The position numbers and the translations under genes are program-made. 33,802 bases of DNA from Reyranella sp. (lineage in GTDB: Bacteria > Pseudomonadota > Alphaproteobacteria > Reyranellales > Reyranellaceae), in assembly GCA_021732285.1 (NCBI GenBank), contig JAKFVH010000059.1, forward strand, positions 1 to 33,802, in the 5' to 3' direction. This document shows, one piece after another, positions 11,486-21,251 of the stretch. The notes below the pieces were generated by a model. The model saw nothing but the letters and a program-made list of their open reading frames with translations. It ran no database searches and was not told the DNA's origin. Every line of letters starts with the position of its first letter. Positions within the stretch are counted from its first letter, which is position 1.

Positions 11486-12241
11486 TTAGGCCGCCTTGGC
11501 GATAGCCAAAAATTCGTCGGCCTTGAGGCTGGCGCCGCCGATCAGGGCGCCGTCGACGTCGCCCGCCGCCAGCAGTTCGGCGGCATTGCTGCCCTTCACC
11601 GAGCCGCCATATAGAAGTCGGACCTGGGCCGCCTCGCCGGTCAGCCCGCCCAGCACCTTGCGAATGTGCGCGTGGGCTGCGGCGACCTCGGGCGTGGTCG
11701 GGGTCTTGCCAGTGCCGATCGCCCAGACCGGCTCATAGGCCACGACCAGGTTGGCCGAGGTCGCGCCCGCCGGCACGCTGCCCTTGAGCTGGGTCTCCAG
11801 CACCGCCAGCGTCTTGCCGGCCTCACGCTCCGCCAGGGTCTCGCCGATGCAGACGATGGGCACCAACCCGGCCCGCCACGCCGCCTCGGCCTTGGCCCGC
11901 ACGATCGCGTCGGTCTCGCCGCAGTCGGCACGCCGCTCGGAGTGGCCGACGATTACATAAGTGGCGCCGCAGTCGCGCAGCATCTCGGCCGCCACTTCGC
12001 CGGTGTGAGCGCCGCTCGGCTTGGCATGGCAGTTTTCGCCGCCGACCAGCACGCCGCTTCCCTTGACGGCATCGGCCACCGCGAGGACCAGCGTGGCCGG
12101 CGGACAGACCAGCACGTCGCGATCGTTCCAGCCGGCCTGCTTCGCGCCATCGGCCACACCTCTGGCCAGAGCCAGACCATCGGCCCGAAGACCGTTCATC
12201 TTCCAGTTGCCGGCAATCAGCGGCCGCCTTGTTCGCGCCAT
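11486..12241 (-). CDS. tpiA: Triosephosphate isomerase
   Basis: Glycolytic/gluconeogenic isomerase interconverting dihydroxyacetone phosphate and glyceraldehyde 3-phosphate (251 aa). The start is the ATG at 12239-12241 ([17 protein letters not shown]); the open frame upstream only reads through a palindromic repeat. Catalytic residues are K14 in NWKMN, H100 in IVGHSERR, and E170 in [12 protein letters not shown], followed by the phosphate loop. [12 protein letters not shown] (211-222) and [11 protein letters not shown] (230-240) complete the family signature. It is the first gene of the minus-strand run tpiA-secG-pyrG and is divergent from the ppiD-like gene. Confidence 0.98.
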   Translation of the reverse strand: MARTRRPLIAGNWKMNGLRADGLALARGVADGAKQAGWNDRDVLVCPPATLVLAVADAVKGSGVLVGGENCHAKPSGAHTGEVAAEMLRDCGATYVIVGHSERRADCGETDAIVRAKAEAAWRAGLVPIVCIGETLAEREAGKTLAVLETQLKGSVPAGATSANLVVAYEPVWAIGTGKTPTTPEVAAAHAHIRKVLGGLTGEAAQVRLLYGGSVKGSNAAELLAAGDVDGALIGGASLKADEFLAIAKAA

Positions 12242-12272
12242 GGAAATCCCCGAATTGTGCTCGCCGGCGTGT

Positions 12273-12395
12273 CTAGAGCGTTTTCCGATATTTTGGAACC
12301 GCAAGCGGTTCCAAAATGTCGGAAAAGCGCGCTCGCGAGGTCGGGGTTTCGACGGGCACATTCCGTTCGGCTAACGCCGAACGGAATGTGCTTAA
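12273..12395. repeat. Composite two-palindrome intergenic element, copy 3
   Basis: The class 1 palindrome has 22-bp arms (12281-12302, 12305-12326, one mismatch). A 29-bp spacer follows, then the class 2 palindrome with perfect 16-bp arms (12356-12371, 12376-12391). The outer ends CTAGAGCG (12273-12280) and GCTTAA (12390-12395) match the other copies. It lies in the divergent spacer between tpiA and the ppiD-like gene. Confidence 0.9.
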
Positions 12396-12480
12396 GCAGG
12401 CCCGTTGGTTGCCTGCCACTGGGGCCGGTGGTAGGCATGCCCGCCAGTCAAAACCCCTTCGCCCATGGCGTGAAATCTCC

Positions 12481-14415
12481 GTGAATACGTTCCGCAAGTA
12501 CGCTCGTTTCATCATCCTGTTCGTCCTGTTCGGCATGCTGATCGTCAGCTTCGCCTTCTGGGGCGTCGGCGACATGCTGCGCATGGGCGGCCGCACCGCC
12601 GAGGTCGCTCACATCGGTGGCACGAAGATTCCGATCTATGGCTGGGTCGGCGGTGCGTCGGTCTCGGTCAACGAGGTGAAGGACCAGTTCAACCGCCAGC
12701 TCGAGGGCATCCAGCGCCAGACCGGCCAGCGGCCGGAGCCCGAGCAGGCGCTGCGCTTTGGCCTGCATGTGCGCGCTCTCGAAGAAGTCATCCAGCGCGC
12801 CGTGCTCGACTATACCATCCAGCAGTTCGGCCTGGTGGTCAGCGACGCCGAGGTGCGCGCCGCGATCGCGCGCAATCCCGCCTTCGCCGGCACCGGCGGC
12901 TCGTTCGATCCCCTGCTCTTCCGCAACCGCCTGCAGAACGCGCGCATCAGCGAGCAGCAGTACATCGCCGACATGCGCCGCGAGATCGCGGCCAGCCAGC
13001 TGTTCGGCGCCGTGCGTCCCGACGGGCTCGCGCCCAAGTCGCTGCGCGACGACATCTTCAAGATGGAGGCCGAGCGGCGCGTTGCCGAGACGATCTACAT
13101 ACCCGACGCCATCATCGTCGATGTCCCGAAGCCCACGGCCGAGCAGCTCGCCGCCTTCTTCGAGGCCAACAAGACCAAGTTCCAGATCCCCGAGTTCCGT
13201 GCCTTCTCCTACGTGCTGCTGACGGCCGACGATGTCATGTCCCAGGTCGGCGTGACCGCCGACATGGTCAAGCAGGAGTACGACGCCCGCTCGGCTGAGT
13301 TCGGCACGGCTGAGAAGCGCGACGTCGACCAGGCGATGGCCGACAGCGAGGACAAGGCCAAGGCGATCATCGCCGCCGTCACGGGTGGCAAGACCCTGGA
13401 GGACGCCGCCAAGGACGTGCTGGGCAGCAGCGACGGCGTGATCAAGCTCGGCCCGGTGACCAAGAAGGACCTGCCGCCGGGGCCGCTGGCCGATGGCGTG
13501 TTCGGCCTGCCGGTCGGCGTCGGCCCGACGCCGATCCAGTCGCCGCTCGGCTGGCACATCGTGCGCATCAACAGCGTCACACCCGGCAAGGCCGTGCCGT
13601 TCGACGAGGTGAAGGAGAAGCTCGAGAAAGAGCTGCGCGCCCAGCTGGCGCCCGACCTTTTGATCAAGCAGGTCACCGACTTCGAGCGCATGCTGGCCAA
13701 GACGCAGTCGATGAAGTCTGCCGCCGAGGACCTCGCGCTCAAGATCAAGACCTACGACAACGTCGATGCGCGCGGCCAAGATGCCGAGGGCAAGCAGATC
13801 GTGATCGGCCCGGCCGCCAACGAGCTGGTGCAAGCAGCGTTTGCCACGCGCGAGAGCGCGGAGAGCGAGCTTCTGGAAACCCAGCGCGGCGAGTACTTCA
13901 TCGTCCGCACCGATCGCATCACGCCCGCCCGCGTGCCCGCGCTCACCGAGGTCGAGGCCAAGGTCATCGAGGCCTGGCAGGCCGAGGAGCGCCGCAAGCT
14001 CGCCGACGCCAAGGTCAAGGCGGCGCTGGAGAAGGCCAATGCCAGCACCGGCTTCGACGCGCTCGCCAAGGAGCTTGGCCTGGAAATGCGCACGGCCAAA
14101 GCGGTCACGCGCTTCGAGGCCGACCAGGGCAACTACCTCACCCAGCCTGTGGTCCAGGAGCTGTTCAAGCTACAGGCCGGCAAGACCCAGTCGGTGCGCA
14201 CCGCCGAAGGCAGCGTGCTGGTCCGCTTGAAGCAGATCGAGCCGGTCGACCTCGCCAAGGACAAGGACGCGATCGACCGCTTCGGCAAGCAGCTCGACGG
14301 CATGGTGGCCAACGATCTGATCCTGCAGCTGATCGCCGCCATGCGCACCAAGTACGGCGTGGTGGTCGACGAGGCGACGTTCGTCGCCGCCTTCAAGCCG
14401 CAGAACCAGCCATAG
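12481..14415 (+). CDS. ppiD: SurA/PpiD-type peptidylprolyl isomerase, membrane-anchored foldase
   Basis: Periplasmic folding factor anchored in the inner membrane (644 aa from GTG at 12481, MNTFRKYARF). A single membrane segment at about 9-28 (RFIILFVLFGMLIVSFAFWG) precedes a SurA_N/PpiD-like helical domain (about 35-235). A degenerate parvulin (PpiC-type) domain spans about 238-370, ending in GPTPIQSPLGWHIVRI (348-363). A long C-terminal helical region has repeated VQAAF/ETQRGEYFIVRTD-like segments. GTG is chosen because the first membrane helix begins nine residues later and the open frame upstream is the palindromic repeat; no strong ribosome-binding site is seen, so the start is not certain. 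It ends 4 bases before trpE, a linkage seen in many alphaproteobacteria. Confidence 0.9.
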   Translation: MNTFRKYARFIILFVLFGMLIVSFAFWGVGDMLRMGGRTAEVAHIGGTKIPIYGWVGGASVSVNEVKDQFNRQLEGIQRQTGQRPEPEQALRFGLHVRALEEVIQRAVLDYTIQQFGLVVSDAEVRAAIARNPAFAGTGGSFDPLLFRNRLQNARISEQQYIADMRREIAASQLFGAVRPDGLAPKSLRDDIFKMEAERRVAETIYIPDAIIVDVPKPTAEQLAAFFEANKTKFQIPEFRAFSYVLLTADDVMSQVGVTADMVKQEYDARSAEFGTAEKRDVDQAMADSEDKAKAIIAAVTGGKTLEDAAKDVLGSSDGVIKLGPVTKKDLPPGPLADGVFGLPVGVGPTPIQSPLGWHIVRINSVTPGKAVPFDEVKEKLEKELRAQLAPDLLIKQVTDFERMLAKTQSMKSAAEDLALKIKTYDNVDARGQDAEGKQIVIGPAANELVQAAFATRESAESELLETQRGEYFIVRTDRITPARVPALTEVEAKVIEAWQAEERRKLADAKVKAALEKANASTGFDALAKELGLEMRTAKAVTRFEADQGNYLTQPVVQELFKLQAGKTQSVRTAEGSVLVRLKQIEPVDLAKDKDAIDRFGKQLDGMVANDLILQLIAAMRTKYGVVVDEATFVAAFKPQNQP

Positions 14416-14419
14416 TCCG

Positions 14420-15952
14420 ATGTCGATCTCGCCCGACTTCGACGCCTTTGCTCGCGTCTACGCATCCGGCAAGCCGCAGCTCGTCTCGACCAAGCTGGTC
14501 GCCGACCTGGAGACGCCGGTGTCGGCCTATCTCAAGCTGGCCGACGGCCGCGCCAACTCCTTCCTGCTGGAATCGGTCGAAGGCGGCTCGGTGCGCGGGC
14601 GCTATTCGATCATCGGCTTCAAGCCGGACGTGATCTGGCGCTGCCGCAAGGGCCAGGCCGAGATCAACCGCCGCGCCCGCAGCGATGTCCAGGCCTTCGA
14701 GAAGCTCGACGGCCGGCCGCTCGAGACGCTGCGCCAGCTGATCCGCGAATGCCAGATGGACCTGCCGCCCGGCCTGCCGCCGATGGCCTCCGGCCTGTTC
14801 GGCTTTTTAGGCTACGACATGGTCCGCGACATGGAGCGGCTGCCGGACAAGAACCCCGATCCGATCGGCCTGCCCGACGCGATCATGGTGCGGCCGACCA
14901 TCATCTGCATCTTCGATCGCCTCGAGGACAACGTCACGCTGGTCACGCCGGCTTGGCCCGATGCCGGCGTCAGCCCACGGGCCGCCTACGAAGCGGCGCA
15001 GGAGCGGCTGGCCGACGCAGTGTCGGACTTCGAACGTGCCCTGCCCTTCCGCCGCGACAGCGCCAGCGAGCTCGACGAGTTGCCCGAGCCGCAGGCCAAC
15101 ATGTCGAAGGAAGACTTCAAGAAGATGGTCGCGACCTGCAAGGAGTACATCCGCGCGGGCGACGCCTTCCAGATCGTGCCCTCGCAGCGCTTCTCGCTGC
15201 CCTTCGAGCTGCCGCCGTTGTCGCTCTATCGGGCGCTGCGCCGCATCAACCCCTCGCCCTTCCTGATCTTCTTCGACTACGGCGACTTCTCGATCGTGGG
15301 CTCCAGCCCCGAGATCCTGGTGCGGCTGCGCGACAACATCGTCACCATTCGGCCATTGGCCGGCACCATCCGGCGCGGCGCCACGCCCGAGGAAGACAAG
15401 CAGCTCGCCGACAAGCTTCTAGCCGACCCCAAGGAACACGCCGAGCACCTGATGCTGCTCGATCTCGCCCGCAACGACGTGGGCCGCGTCGCCAAGATCG
15501 GCTCGGTGCGCGTCGTCGAGCAGTTCACCATCGAGAAGTACAGCCACCTCCAGCACATCTCGAGCCACGTCGAGGGCACGCTCGAGGACGGGCTGGACGC
15601 GATCGACGCGCTCAAGGCGGGCTTCCCCGCCGGCACGCTGTCGGGCGCGCCCAAGGTGCGCGCCATGGAGATCATCGATGAGGTCGAGCCGGTGCGCCGC
15701 GGCATCTATGCCGGCTGCGCCGGCTACTTCGCCGCCAACGGCTCGATGGATACCTGCATCATGCTGCGCACCGGCCTGGTGAAGGACAACACCATGTACG
15801 TCCAGGCCGGCGTCGGCGTCGTGGCCGATTCCGACCTCGAGGCCGAATACCAGGAGAGCGTGCTGAAGGCGCGCGGGCTGGTTCAAGCCGCCGAGGAGGC
15901 GGTGCGTTTCGCCAACGCCGGCCAGTGGAGCGCGGGCAACATCCGGCGCTAG
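14420..15952 (+). CDS. trpE: Anthranilate synthase component I
   Basis: Chorismate-utilising large subunit of anthranilate synthase (510 aa), the first committed step of tryptophan synthesis. The N-terminal domain contains the feedback-inhibition motif LLES (49-52). The chorismate-binding domain follows (about 225-495), with FQIVPSQRFSL, NPSPFLIFFDYGDF, RPLAGTIRRG, DLARNDVGRVA, GTLSGAPKVRAMEIID and GVGVVADSDLEAEYQE, all intact family motifs. The ATG lies 4 bases after the ppiD stop. The amidotransferase partner trpG and trpD/trpC, which often follow, are not here: the next gene is an ABC transporter behind a large hairpin element. Confidence 0.97.
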   Translation: MSISPDFDAFARVYASGKPQLVSTKLVADLETPVSAYLKLADGRANSFLLESVEGGSVRGRYSIIGFKPDVIWRCRKGQAEINRRARSDVQAFEKLDGRPLETLRQLIRECQMDLPPGLPPMASGLFGFLGYDMVRDMERLPDKNPDPIGLPDAIMVRPTIICIFDRLEDNVTLVTPAWPDAGVSPRAAYEAAQERLADAVSDFERALPFRRDSASELDELPEPQANMSKEDFKKMVATCKEYIRAGDAFQIVPSQRFSLPFELPPLSLYRALRRINPSPFLIFFDYGDFSIVGSSPEILVRLRDNIVTIRPLAGTIRRGATPEEDKQLADKLLADPKEHAEHLMLLDLARNDVGRVAKIGSVRVVEQFTIEKYSHLQHISSHVEGTLEDGLDAIDALKAGFPAGTLSGAPKVRAMEIIDEVEPVRRGIYAGCAGYFAANGSMDTCIMLRTGLVKDNTMYVQAGVGVVADSDLEAEYQESVLKARGLVQAAEEAVRFANAGQWSAGNIRR

Positions 15953-16031
15953 CTGGGGGCGCGCGACTCCAGTCGCGCGTCTTTGCCTGCAACGAGAGAT
16001 GATCGCGCCACTGGAGTGGCGCGCCCCCAGC
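15952..16031. repeat. Hairpin doublet after trpE with compensated stem changes (probable terminator)
   Basis: Two 28-bp segments (15952-15979 and 16004-16031) are inverted copies differing at two positions, separated by 24 bp. Each contains its own 9-bp-arm hairpin: GCGCGACT-CC-AGTCGCGC in the left copy and GCGCCACT-GG-AGTGGCGC in the right. The two differences pair with each other within each hairpin (G-C in one, C-G in the other). The element starts at the last base of the trpE stop and probably terminates the ppiD-trpE transcript. Confidence 0.88.
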
Positions 16032-16073
16032 GAGTTATCCCGGCCGCCGGGCAGCTCCGTCACATTGTTGAAA

Positions 16074-16092
16074 CGCAACCGCAAGAGTTGCG
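16074..16092. promoter_or_regulatory. Possible operator upstream of ABC transporter
   Basis: Inverted repeat CGCAAC (16074-16079) and GTTGCG (16087-16092) with a 7-base spacer, 27 bases before the GTG of the ATPase gene and preceded by TTGTTGAAA. Position fits regulation of the transporter operon by a dimeric regulator. No regulator gene is adjacent, and the arms are short. Confidence 0.3.
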
Positions 16093-16118
16093 CAATGGGT
16101 GAACGTTAACGACCGGGC

Positions 16119-17245
<1,127 letters not shown>

Positions 17246-17249
<4 letters not shown>

Positions 17250-18175
17250 CAACGACCGCGCTGCCCCTGGCAACCGAACGGACGAGGCACCGTTCAGGCC
17301 AGGTGCGCGCCGAGGCGATCGCGGCCTATGTGCTGAGTGCGCCGGCCATGTTCTGCCTGCTGGGCATCCTGATCCTGCCCACGCTCGCCACCGTCGTGTT
17401 GTCCTTCACCGATTGGCAGTTCGGCGCGCCGACCCTGCGCTGGATCGGGCTCGACAACTACGCCCATCTGGCGGCCGACCGCGTGTTCTGGAAGTCACTC
17501 GGCAACACCGTGCTCTATGTCGCGGTGGTCGTGCCGGTGTCGGTCGGTCTCGGTCTGGGCGTGGCCCTGCTGATCGAAGCCGGCAGCTCGGGGCGTGCTT
17601 TCTATCGCGCCGCCTATTTCCTGCCCGTCACCGCGACCCTGATCGCCATGGCGACGGTTTGGGAGATCATGCTCCATCCCAGCATCGGCCTGATCAACGT
17701 GATCGTCGACGCCTTGGGCCTTCCCAAGCAGAACTGGCTGAAACATCCCGACTGGGCGCTGTTCGCGCTGGCGGGCATCGGCATCTGGCAGGCGCTCGGC
17801 CTCAACATGGTGCTGTTGCTGGCCGGCCTGAAATCGATCCCGCGCGACCTCTACGAGGCCGCCGCCATCGACGGCGCCGACGGGCCGTGGACGCGCTTCG
17901 TCACCGTGACCCTGCCGATGCTGGGGCCGGCGCTGTCCTTCGTCCTCATCATCAGCGCCATCCGCAGCTTCCAGGTGTTCGACACCGTGGCGGTGCTGAC
18001 CGAGGGCGGCCCGAACAAGGCGACCGAGGTCCTGCTCTACACGATGTACCAGGAAGGTTTTAGCTTCTTCCGCGCCGGCTATGGCGCGGCCATCACCGTG
18101 GTCTTCCTGGCCTTCGTTCTGCTGCTGACGCTGGTGAAGGCGCGTATCGCCGAGAAGCGGGTGCACTACTCGTGA
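17246..18175 (+). CDS. ABC transporter permease, UgpA/MalF type
   Basis: Inner-membrane permease of 309 aa. After a charged N-terminus (about 1-24) come six predicted membrane segments, starting with AAYVLSAPAMFCLLGILILP (26-45). The cytoplasmic EAA loop that docks the ATPase is EAAAIDGADGPWTRFVTVTL (204-223). IGLDNY (68-73) and VLTEGGP (250-256) are typical of the sugar permease-1 group. The start overlaps the ATPase stop by 4 bases, and its TGA overlaps the GTG of the next permease, so all three are translationally coupled. The same reading frame stays open far upstream inside the ATPase gene, but that part is not coding. Confidence 0.95.
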
Positions 18176-19008
18176 TCGCCACCCGCCATCTGCCCTTCGC
18201 CGTGTTCCGCCACGTCGTGCTGGCGGCCGGCGCGGTGGTCATGCTGGCACCCTTCATCTGGCTACTGTCCCTGGCAGTGAAGCCGGCCGACGAGATCTTC
18301 ACCACCGACCTTCGGCTGCTGCCGCTGAAGTGGGACGCCGAGCGCAACTTCACCGAAGCCTTCAACAAGGTGCCGCTGCACCGCTACCTGCTGAACGGCG
18401 TGATCGTGACGGCGGCGATCTTCACCATGCAGGTGCTGGTCGCCCTGCCCGCGGCCTATGCCCTGGCCAAGCTGCGCTTCGGTCTCGCCAAGCCGTTGTT
18501 CGCCCTGGTGCTGCTGGGACTGCTGATCCCGGGCCACGTGCCGGCGATCCCGCACTACATCATGCTGTCGCATGCGGGCCTGCTGAACAGCTATCCGGCG
18601 CTGGTGCTGCCCTCGATCATCTCGGTATTCGGCATCTTCTGGATCCGCCAGTTCTTCCGCACGGTGCCCGACGACCTGATCCACGCCGCGCGTCTCGACG
18701 GATTGTCGGAGTTCTCGATCGTCTGGCGCATCATGCTGCCGGCCGCCATGCCGGCGCTGGTCGCCTTCGGCATCCTGTCGGTGGTGTTCCACTGGAACGA
18801 CTATTTCTGGCCATTGCTGGTCGTCACCTCGCCCGACATGGCGATGCCGGCCCTGGGCACGGTCTATCTGCGCAACACCGAAGCCGGCACCGACTACGGC
18901 CCGCTGATGGCCGGGACCGCGATCATCACTGCGCCGCTGGTGATCGCCTTTCTGTTTGCGCAGCGGCGATTCATCGAGGGCATGACGCTCACCGGCCTGA
19001 AAGGCTGA
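18172..19008 (+). CDS. ABC transporter permease, UgpE/MalG type
   Basis: Second permease (278 aa), starting with GTG at 18172 inside the stop of the first. It has six predicted membrane segments (first at about 14-35; AAIFTMQVLVALPAAYALA at 81-99; PLFALVLLGLLIPGHVPAI at 108-126). The EAA-type loop is HAARLDGLSEFSIVWRIMLP (171-190), somewhat diverged at the first residues. HWNDYFWPLLVV in the last third is a MalG-group hallmark. It forms a heterodimeric channel with the upstream permease. Confidence 0.95.
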   Translation: MIATRHLPFAVFRHVVLAAGAVVMLAPFIWLLSLAVKPADEIFTTDLRLLPLKWDAERNFTEAFNKVPLHRYLLNGVIVTAAIFTMQVLVALPAAYALAKLRFGLAKPLFALVLLGLLIPGHVPAIPHYIMLSHAGLLNSYPALVLPSIISVFGIFWIRQFFRTVPDDLIHAARLDGLSEFSIVWRIMLPAAMPALVAFGILSVVFHWNDYFWPLLVVTSPDMAMPALGTVYLRNTEAGTDYGPLMAGTAIITAPLVIAFLFAQRRFIEGMTLTGLKG

Positions 19009-19023
19009 AGACAGGAGGCTTCC

Positions 19024-20295
19024 ATGAAGAGACGTACTCTGCTGGCCGGCGGCATTGCCGCGGCATCCCTGGCGGCGCCGGCGCTACGCGCCCAGTCGCC
19101 AACCGAGATCAAGGTGCTCTACTCGGCGCCGGATCTGTTCAAGACCCTGCACGAGCAGATCGCCGCCGAGTTCATGAAGGCCAATCCGCAATATAAGATC
19201 ACCTTCCTGGCGCCGCTGCCCGCCTATGAAGAAGCAGCACAAGCGACCCTGCGTGCCGCCGTCACCAACACCCTGCCCGAAGTCGCCTACCAGGGCCTCA
19301 ACCGGCAACGGGTCTTCTTCGACCGCGGTCTGGCCCAGCCACTCGACCCGCTGATCGCCGCCGATCCCGACTTCAAGACCTACGGTCATTCGCCCGGCCT
19401 GCTCGACATTGGCCGCTTCGGCGGCAAGCAGCTCGGCATCGGCTTCTCGGTCTCGACGCCAATCATCTATTACAACGCCGACCTCGTGACCAAGGCGGGC
19501 GGCGATCCGGCGGCGCTGCCGGGCGACTGGGACGGCATCTTCGCCCTGGCGCGCAAGATCAAGGCGCTGGGCGGCGCGACCCAGGGCTTCCACTTTGACT
19601 GGGACATCACCGGCAACTGGATGTGGCAAGCGCTGGTCTTCTCCAACGGCGGCACCATGCTGACGGCCGACGAGAAGAAGGTCGCCTTCGACGGTCCCGC
19701 CGGCAAGATCGGCATCGAGACGCTGAACCGCATGGTCACCGACGGCACCATGCGCGACGTGGCGCAGAACGTGTCGCTGCAGGACTTCACCTCGGGCACC
19801 ATGGGCGTGTGGGGTCATTCGACCTCGCGACTGGGCGGCGTCACCAAGCAGGTCGGCGACAAGTTCAAGCTGTTGACCGGCCCCTTCCCGACTCAGGCCG
19901 ACGGCCGCCTGCCGCTGGGCGGAAACGTCGCCATGCTGTTCACCAAGGATCCCGCCAAGCAGAAGGCCGCCTGGGAGTACATCAAGTTCGCGACCGGGCC
20001 GATCGGCGCGACGATGATGGTCCAGGCGACGGGCTACTTCCCCTCGGCGCTCGCCGCAGCCGACGATCCCAAGCTGCTGAAACCCTACTACGAGAAGAAC
20101 CCCAATCATCTGGTGGCCATCCGGCAGCTGCCGAAGTCGACCGGCTGGTACGCTTTCCCGGGCGACAACGGCATCAAGATCACCGACGTGATCAAGGATC
20201 ACCTGCAGTCGGTCGTGGCCCAGAAGGCCAAGCCCGACGCGGTGCTGCCGCAGATGTCGAAGGACGTGCAAGCCCTGCTGCCGAGCCAGTCGTAG
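19024..20295 (+). CDS. ABC transporter extracellular solute-binding protein, UgpB-like
   Basis: Periplasmic binding protein (423 aa) of the SBP_bac_1 type that delivers substrate to the two permeases. The start has AGGAGG 5 bases before the ATG. The signal peptide MKRRTLLAGGIAAASLAAPALRA has a twin arginine at 3-4 followed by TLL, so export by Tat is possible, though the motif is not the full consensus. The mature protein has TEIKVLYSAPDLFKTLHEQI, an aromatic-rich middle (FHFDWDITGNWMWQALVFSNGG) and GGNVAMLFTKDPAKQKAAWEYIKF, typical of UgpB/MalE relatives. It lies 15 bases after the permease. The binding protein is the last gene, whereas in ugp operons it is usually first. Substrate unknown; glycerol-3-phosphate or a sugar are options. 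Confidence 0.92.
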   Translation: MKRRTLLAGGIAAASLAAPALRAQSPTEIKVLYSAPDLFKTLHEQIAAEFMKANPQYKITFLAPLPAYEEAAQATLRAAVTNTLPEVAYQGLNRQRVFFDRGLAQPLDPLIAADPDFKTYGHSPGLLDIGRFGGKQLGIGFSVSTPIIYYNADLVTKAGGDPAALPGDWDGIFALARKIKALGGATQGFHFDWDITGNWMWQALVFSNGGTMLTADEKKVAFDGPAGKIGIETLNRMVTDGTMRDVAQNVSLQDFTSGTMGVWGHSTSRLGGVTKQVGDKFKLLTGPFPTQADGRLPLGGNVAMLFTKDPAKQKAAWEYIKFATGPIGATMMVQATGYFPSALAAADDPKLLKPYYEKNPNHLVAIRQLPKSTGWYAFPGDNGIKITDVIKDHLQSVVAQKAKPDAVLPQMSKDVQALLPSQS

Positions 20296-20304
20296 GTTCA
20301 AGAG

Positions 20305-20373
20305 TCTTCCGGACCGCGCGCGTCCCGCGCGCTCATGATCATGAGGCGCGCGGGACGCGCGCGGTCCGGAAGA
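20305..20373. repeat. Perfect 28-bp inverted repeat with TCATGATCATGA apex
   Basis: Arms at 20305-20332 and 20346-20373 are perfectly complementary (outer TCTTCCGGACC), around the self-complementary apex TCATGATCATGA (20333-20344) and one extra G. Each arm also folds alone (GCGCGCG-TCC-CGCGCGC). It starts 9 bases after the stop of the binding-protein gene and probably ends the transporter transcript. The identical 12-base apex occurs at 23991-24002. Confidence 0.9.
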
Positions 20374-20428
20374 GCATGACATGACGCGTCCCTAGCCGGT
20401 ACGCTCCTCCGGAAACGGAGGAACCTCG

Positions 20429-21241
20429 ATGTCCGACTGGCAAAAACGCTACCAGCGCCTGCTGTTCGATCGCCCGCATCCCAAGGTGCTGCGGGTGACG
20501 ATGAACCGGCCCGACAAGTACAACGCGACCGACGCGATCATGCACACCGAGCTGGTCAACGTCTGGCGCGACATCGACGGCGACGACACGGTCAACTGCG
20601 TGATCATCCAGGGCGCCGGCGGCAAGGTGTTCTCGGCCGGCGGCGACTTCGATCTCATCGAAAACAACATGAAGGACCACAACGCGCTGCTGCGTACCTG
20701 GAAGGAGGCGCGCGACATCGTCTACAACGTCATCAACTGCTCCAAGCCGATCGTCAGCACCATGCGCGGCCCCGCCGTCGGCGCGGGCCTGGTCGCGGGC
20801 ATTTTAGCCGACGTCTCGATCGCCTCGAAGAAGGCCAAGATCATCGACGGCCACACAAGGCTCGGCGTCGCCGCCGGCGACCACGCGGTGATCGTATGGC
20901 CGCTGCTCTGCGGCATGGCCAAGGCCAAGTACTATCTGCTGCTCTGCGAGGCGGTCGACGGCGAGGAGGCCGAGCGCATCGGGCTCGTCTCGCTGTGCGT
21001 CGAGGACGACCAGCTCGAGGCCAAGGGCCTGGAGGTCGCGACCAAGCTCGCCGAGGGCGCACAGACCTCGATCCGCTTCACCAAGTACGCGCTGAACAAC
21101 TGGCTGCGCATGATGGGCCCCTCGTTCGACGCCTCGACGGCGCTCGAGATGCTGGGCTTCCTGGGCCCCGACGTGAAGGAAGGCCTCGCCTCGCACCTCG
21201 AGAAGCGCAAGCCCAAGTTCGATCCCTACTCGCCGATCTGA
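20429..21241 (+). CDS. Crotonase-superfamily protein (enoyl-CoA hydratase/isomerase-like, hydratase glutamates absent)
   Basis: Crotonase-fold acyl-CoA enzyme (270 aa) with GGAGG before the ATG. The oxyanion-hole segments are FSAGGDFD (68-75) and GPAVGAG (114-120). Aligning by eye to rat mitochondrial hydratase, the two catalytic glutamates (E144 in GGCELA, E164 in QPE) correspond to V122 and H142 here. D140-G141-H142-T143-R144-L145-G146 replaces the usual QPEIxLG. The reaction is therefore unlikely to be standard 2-enoyl-CoA hydration; isomerase, hydrolase or ring-cleaving activity is possible. The next gene, 10 bases away, is a BadH-like dehydrogenase, suggesting a shared acyl-CoA pathway. 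Family certain, reaction unknown. Confidence 0.88.
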   Translation: MSDWQKRYQRLLFDRPHPKVLRVTMNRPDKYNATDAIMHTELVNVWRDIDGDDTVNCVIIQGAGGKVFSAGGDFDLIENNMKDHNALLRTWKEARDIVYNVINCSKPIVSTMRGPAVGAGLVAGILADVSIASKKAKIIDGHTRLGVAAGDHAVIVWPLLCGMAKAKYYLLLCEAVDGEEAERIGLVSLCVEDDQLEAKGLEVATKLAEGAQTSIRFTKYALNNWLRMMGPSFDASTALEMLGFLGPDVKEGLASHLEKRKPKFDPYSPI

Positions 21242-21251
21242 GGACCCAGTC

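Noticed and set aside
12316..12480. N-terminal extension of the ppiD-like protein from the ATG at 12316
   Set aside because: It would translate the palindromic repeat; the membrane anchor expected at the N-terminus begins just after GTG 12481.
20305..20373. Insertion sequence ends or attachment site
   Set aside because: No transposase or integrase gene and no flanking target duplication seen; the element is a self-contained palindrome after a stop codon.
20429..21241. Straightforward annotation as enoyl-CoA hydratase
   Set aside because: Both catalytic glutamates appear replaced (V122, H142), so only superfamily membership is claimed.
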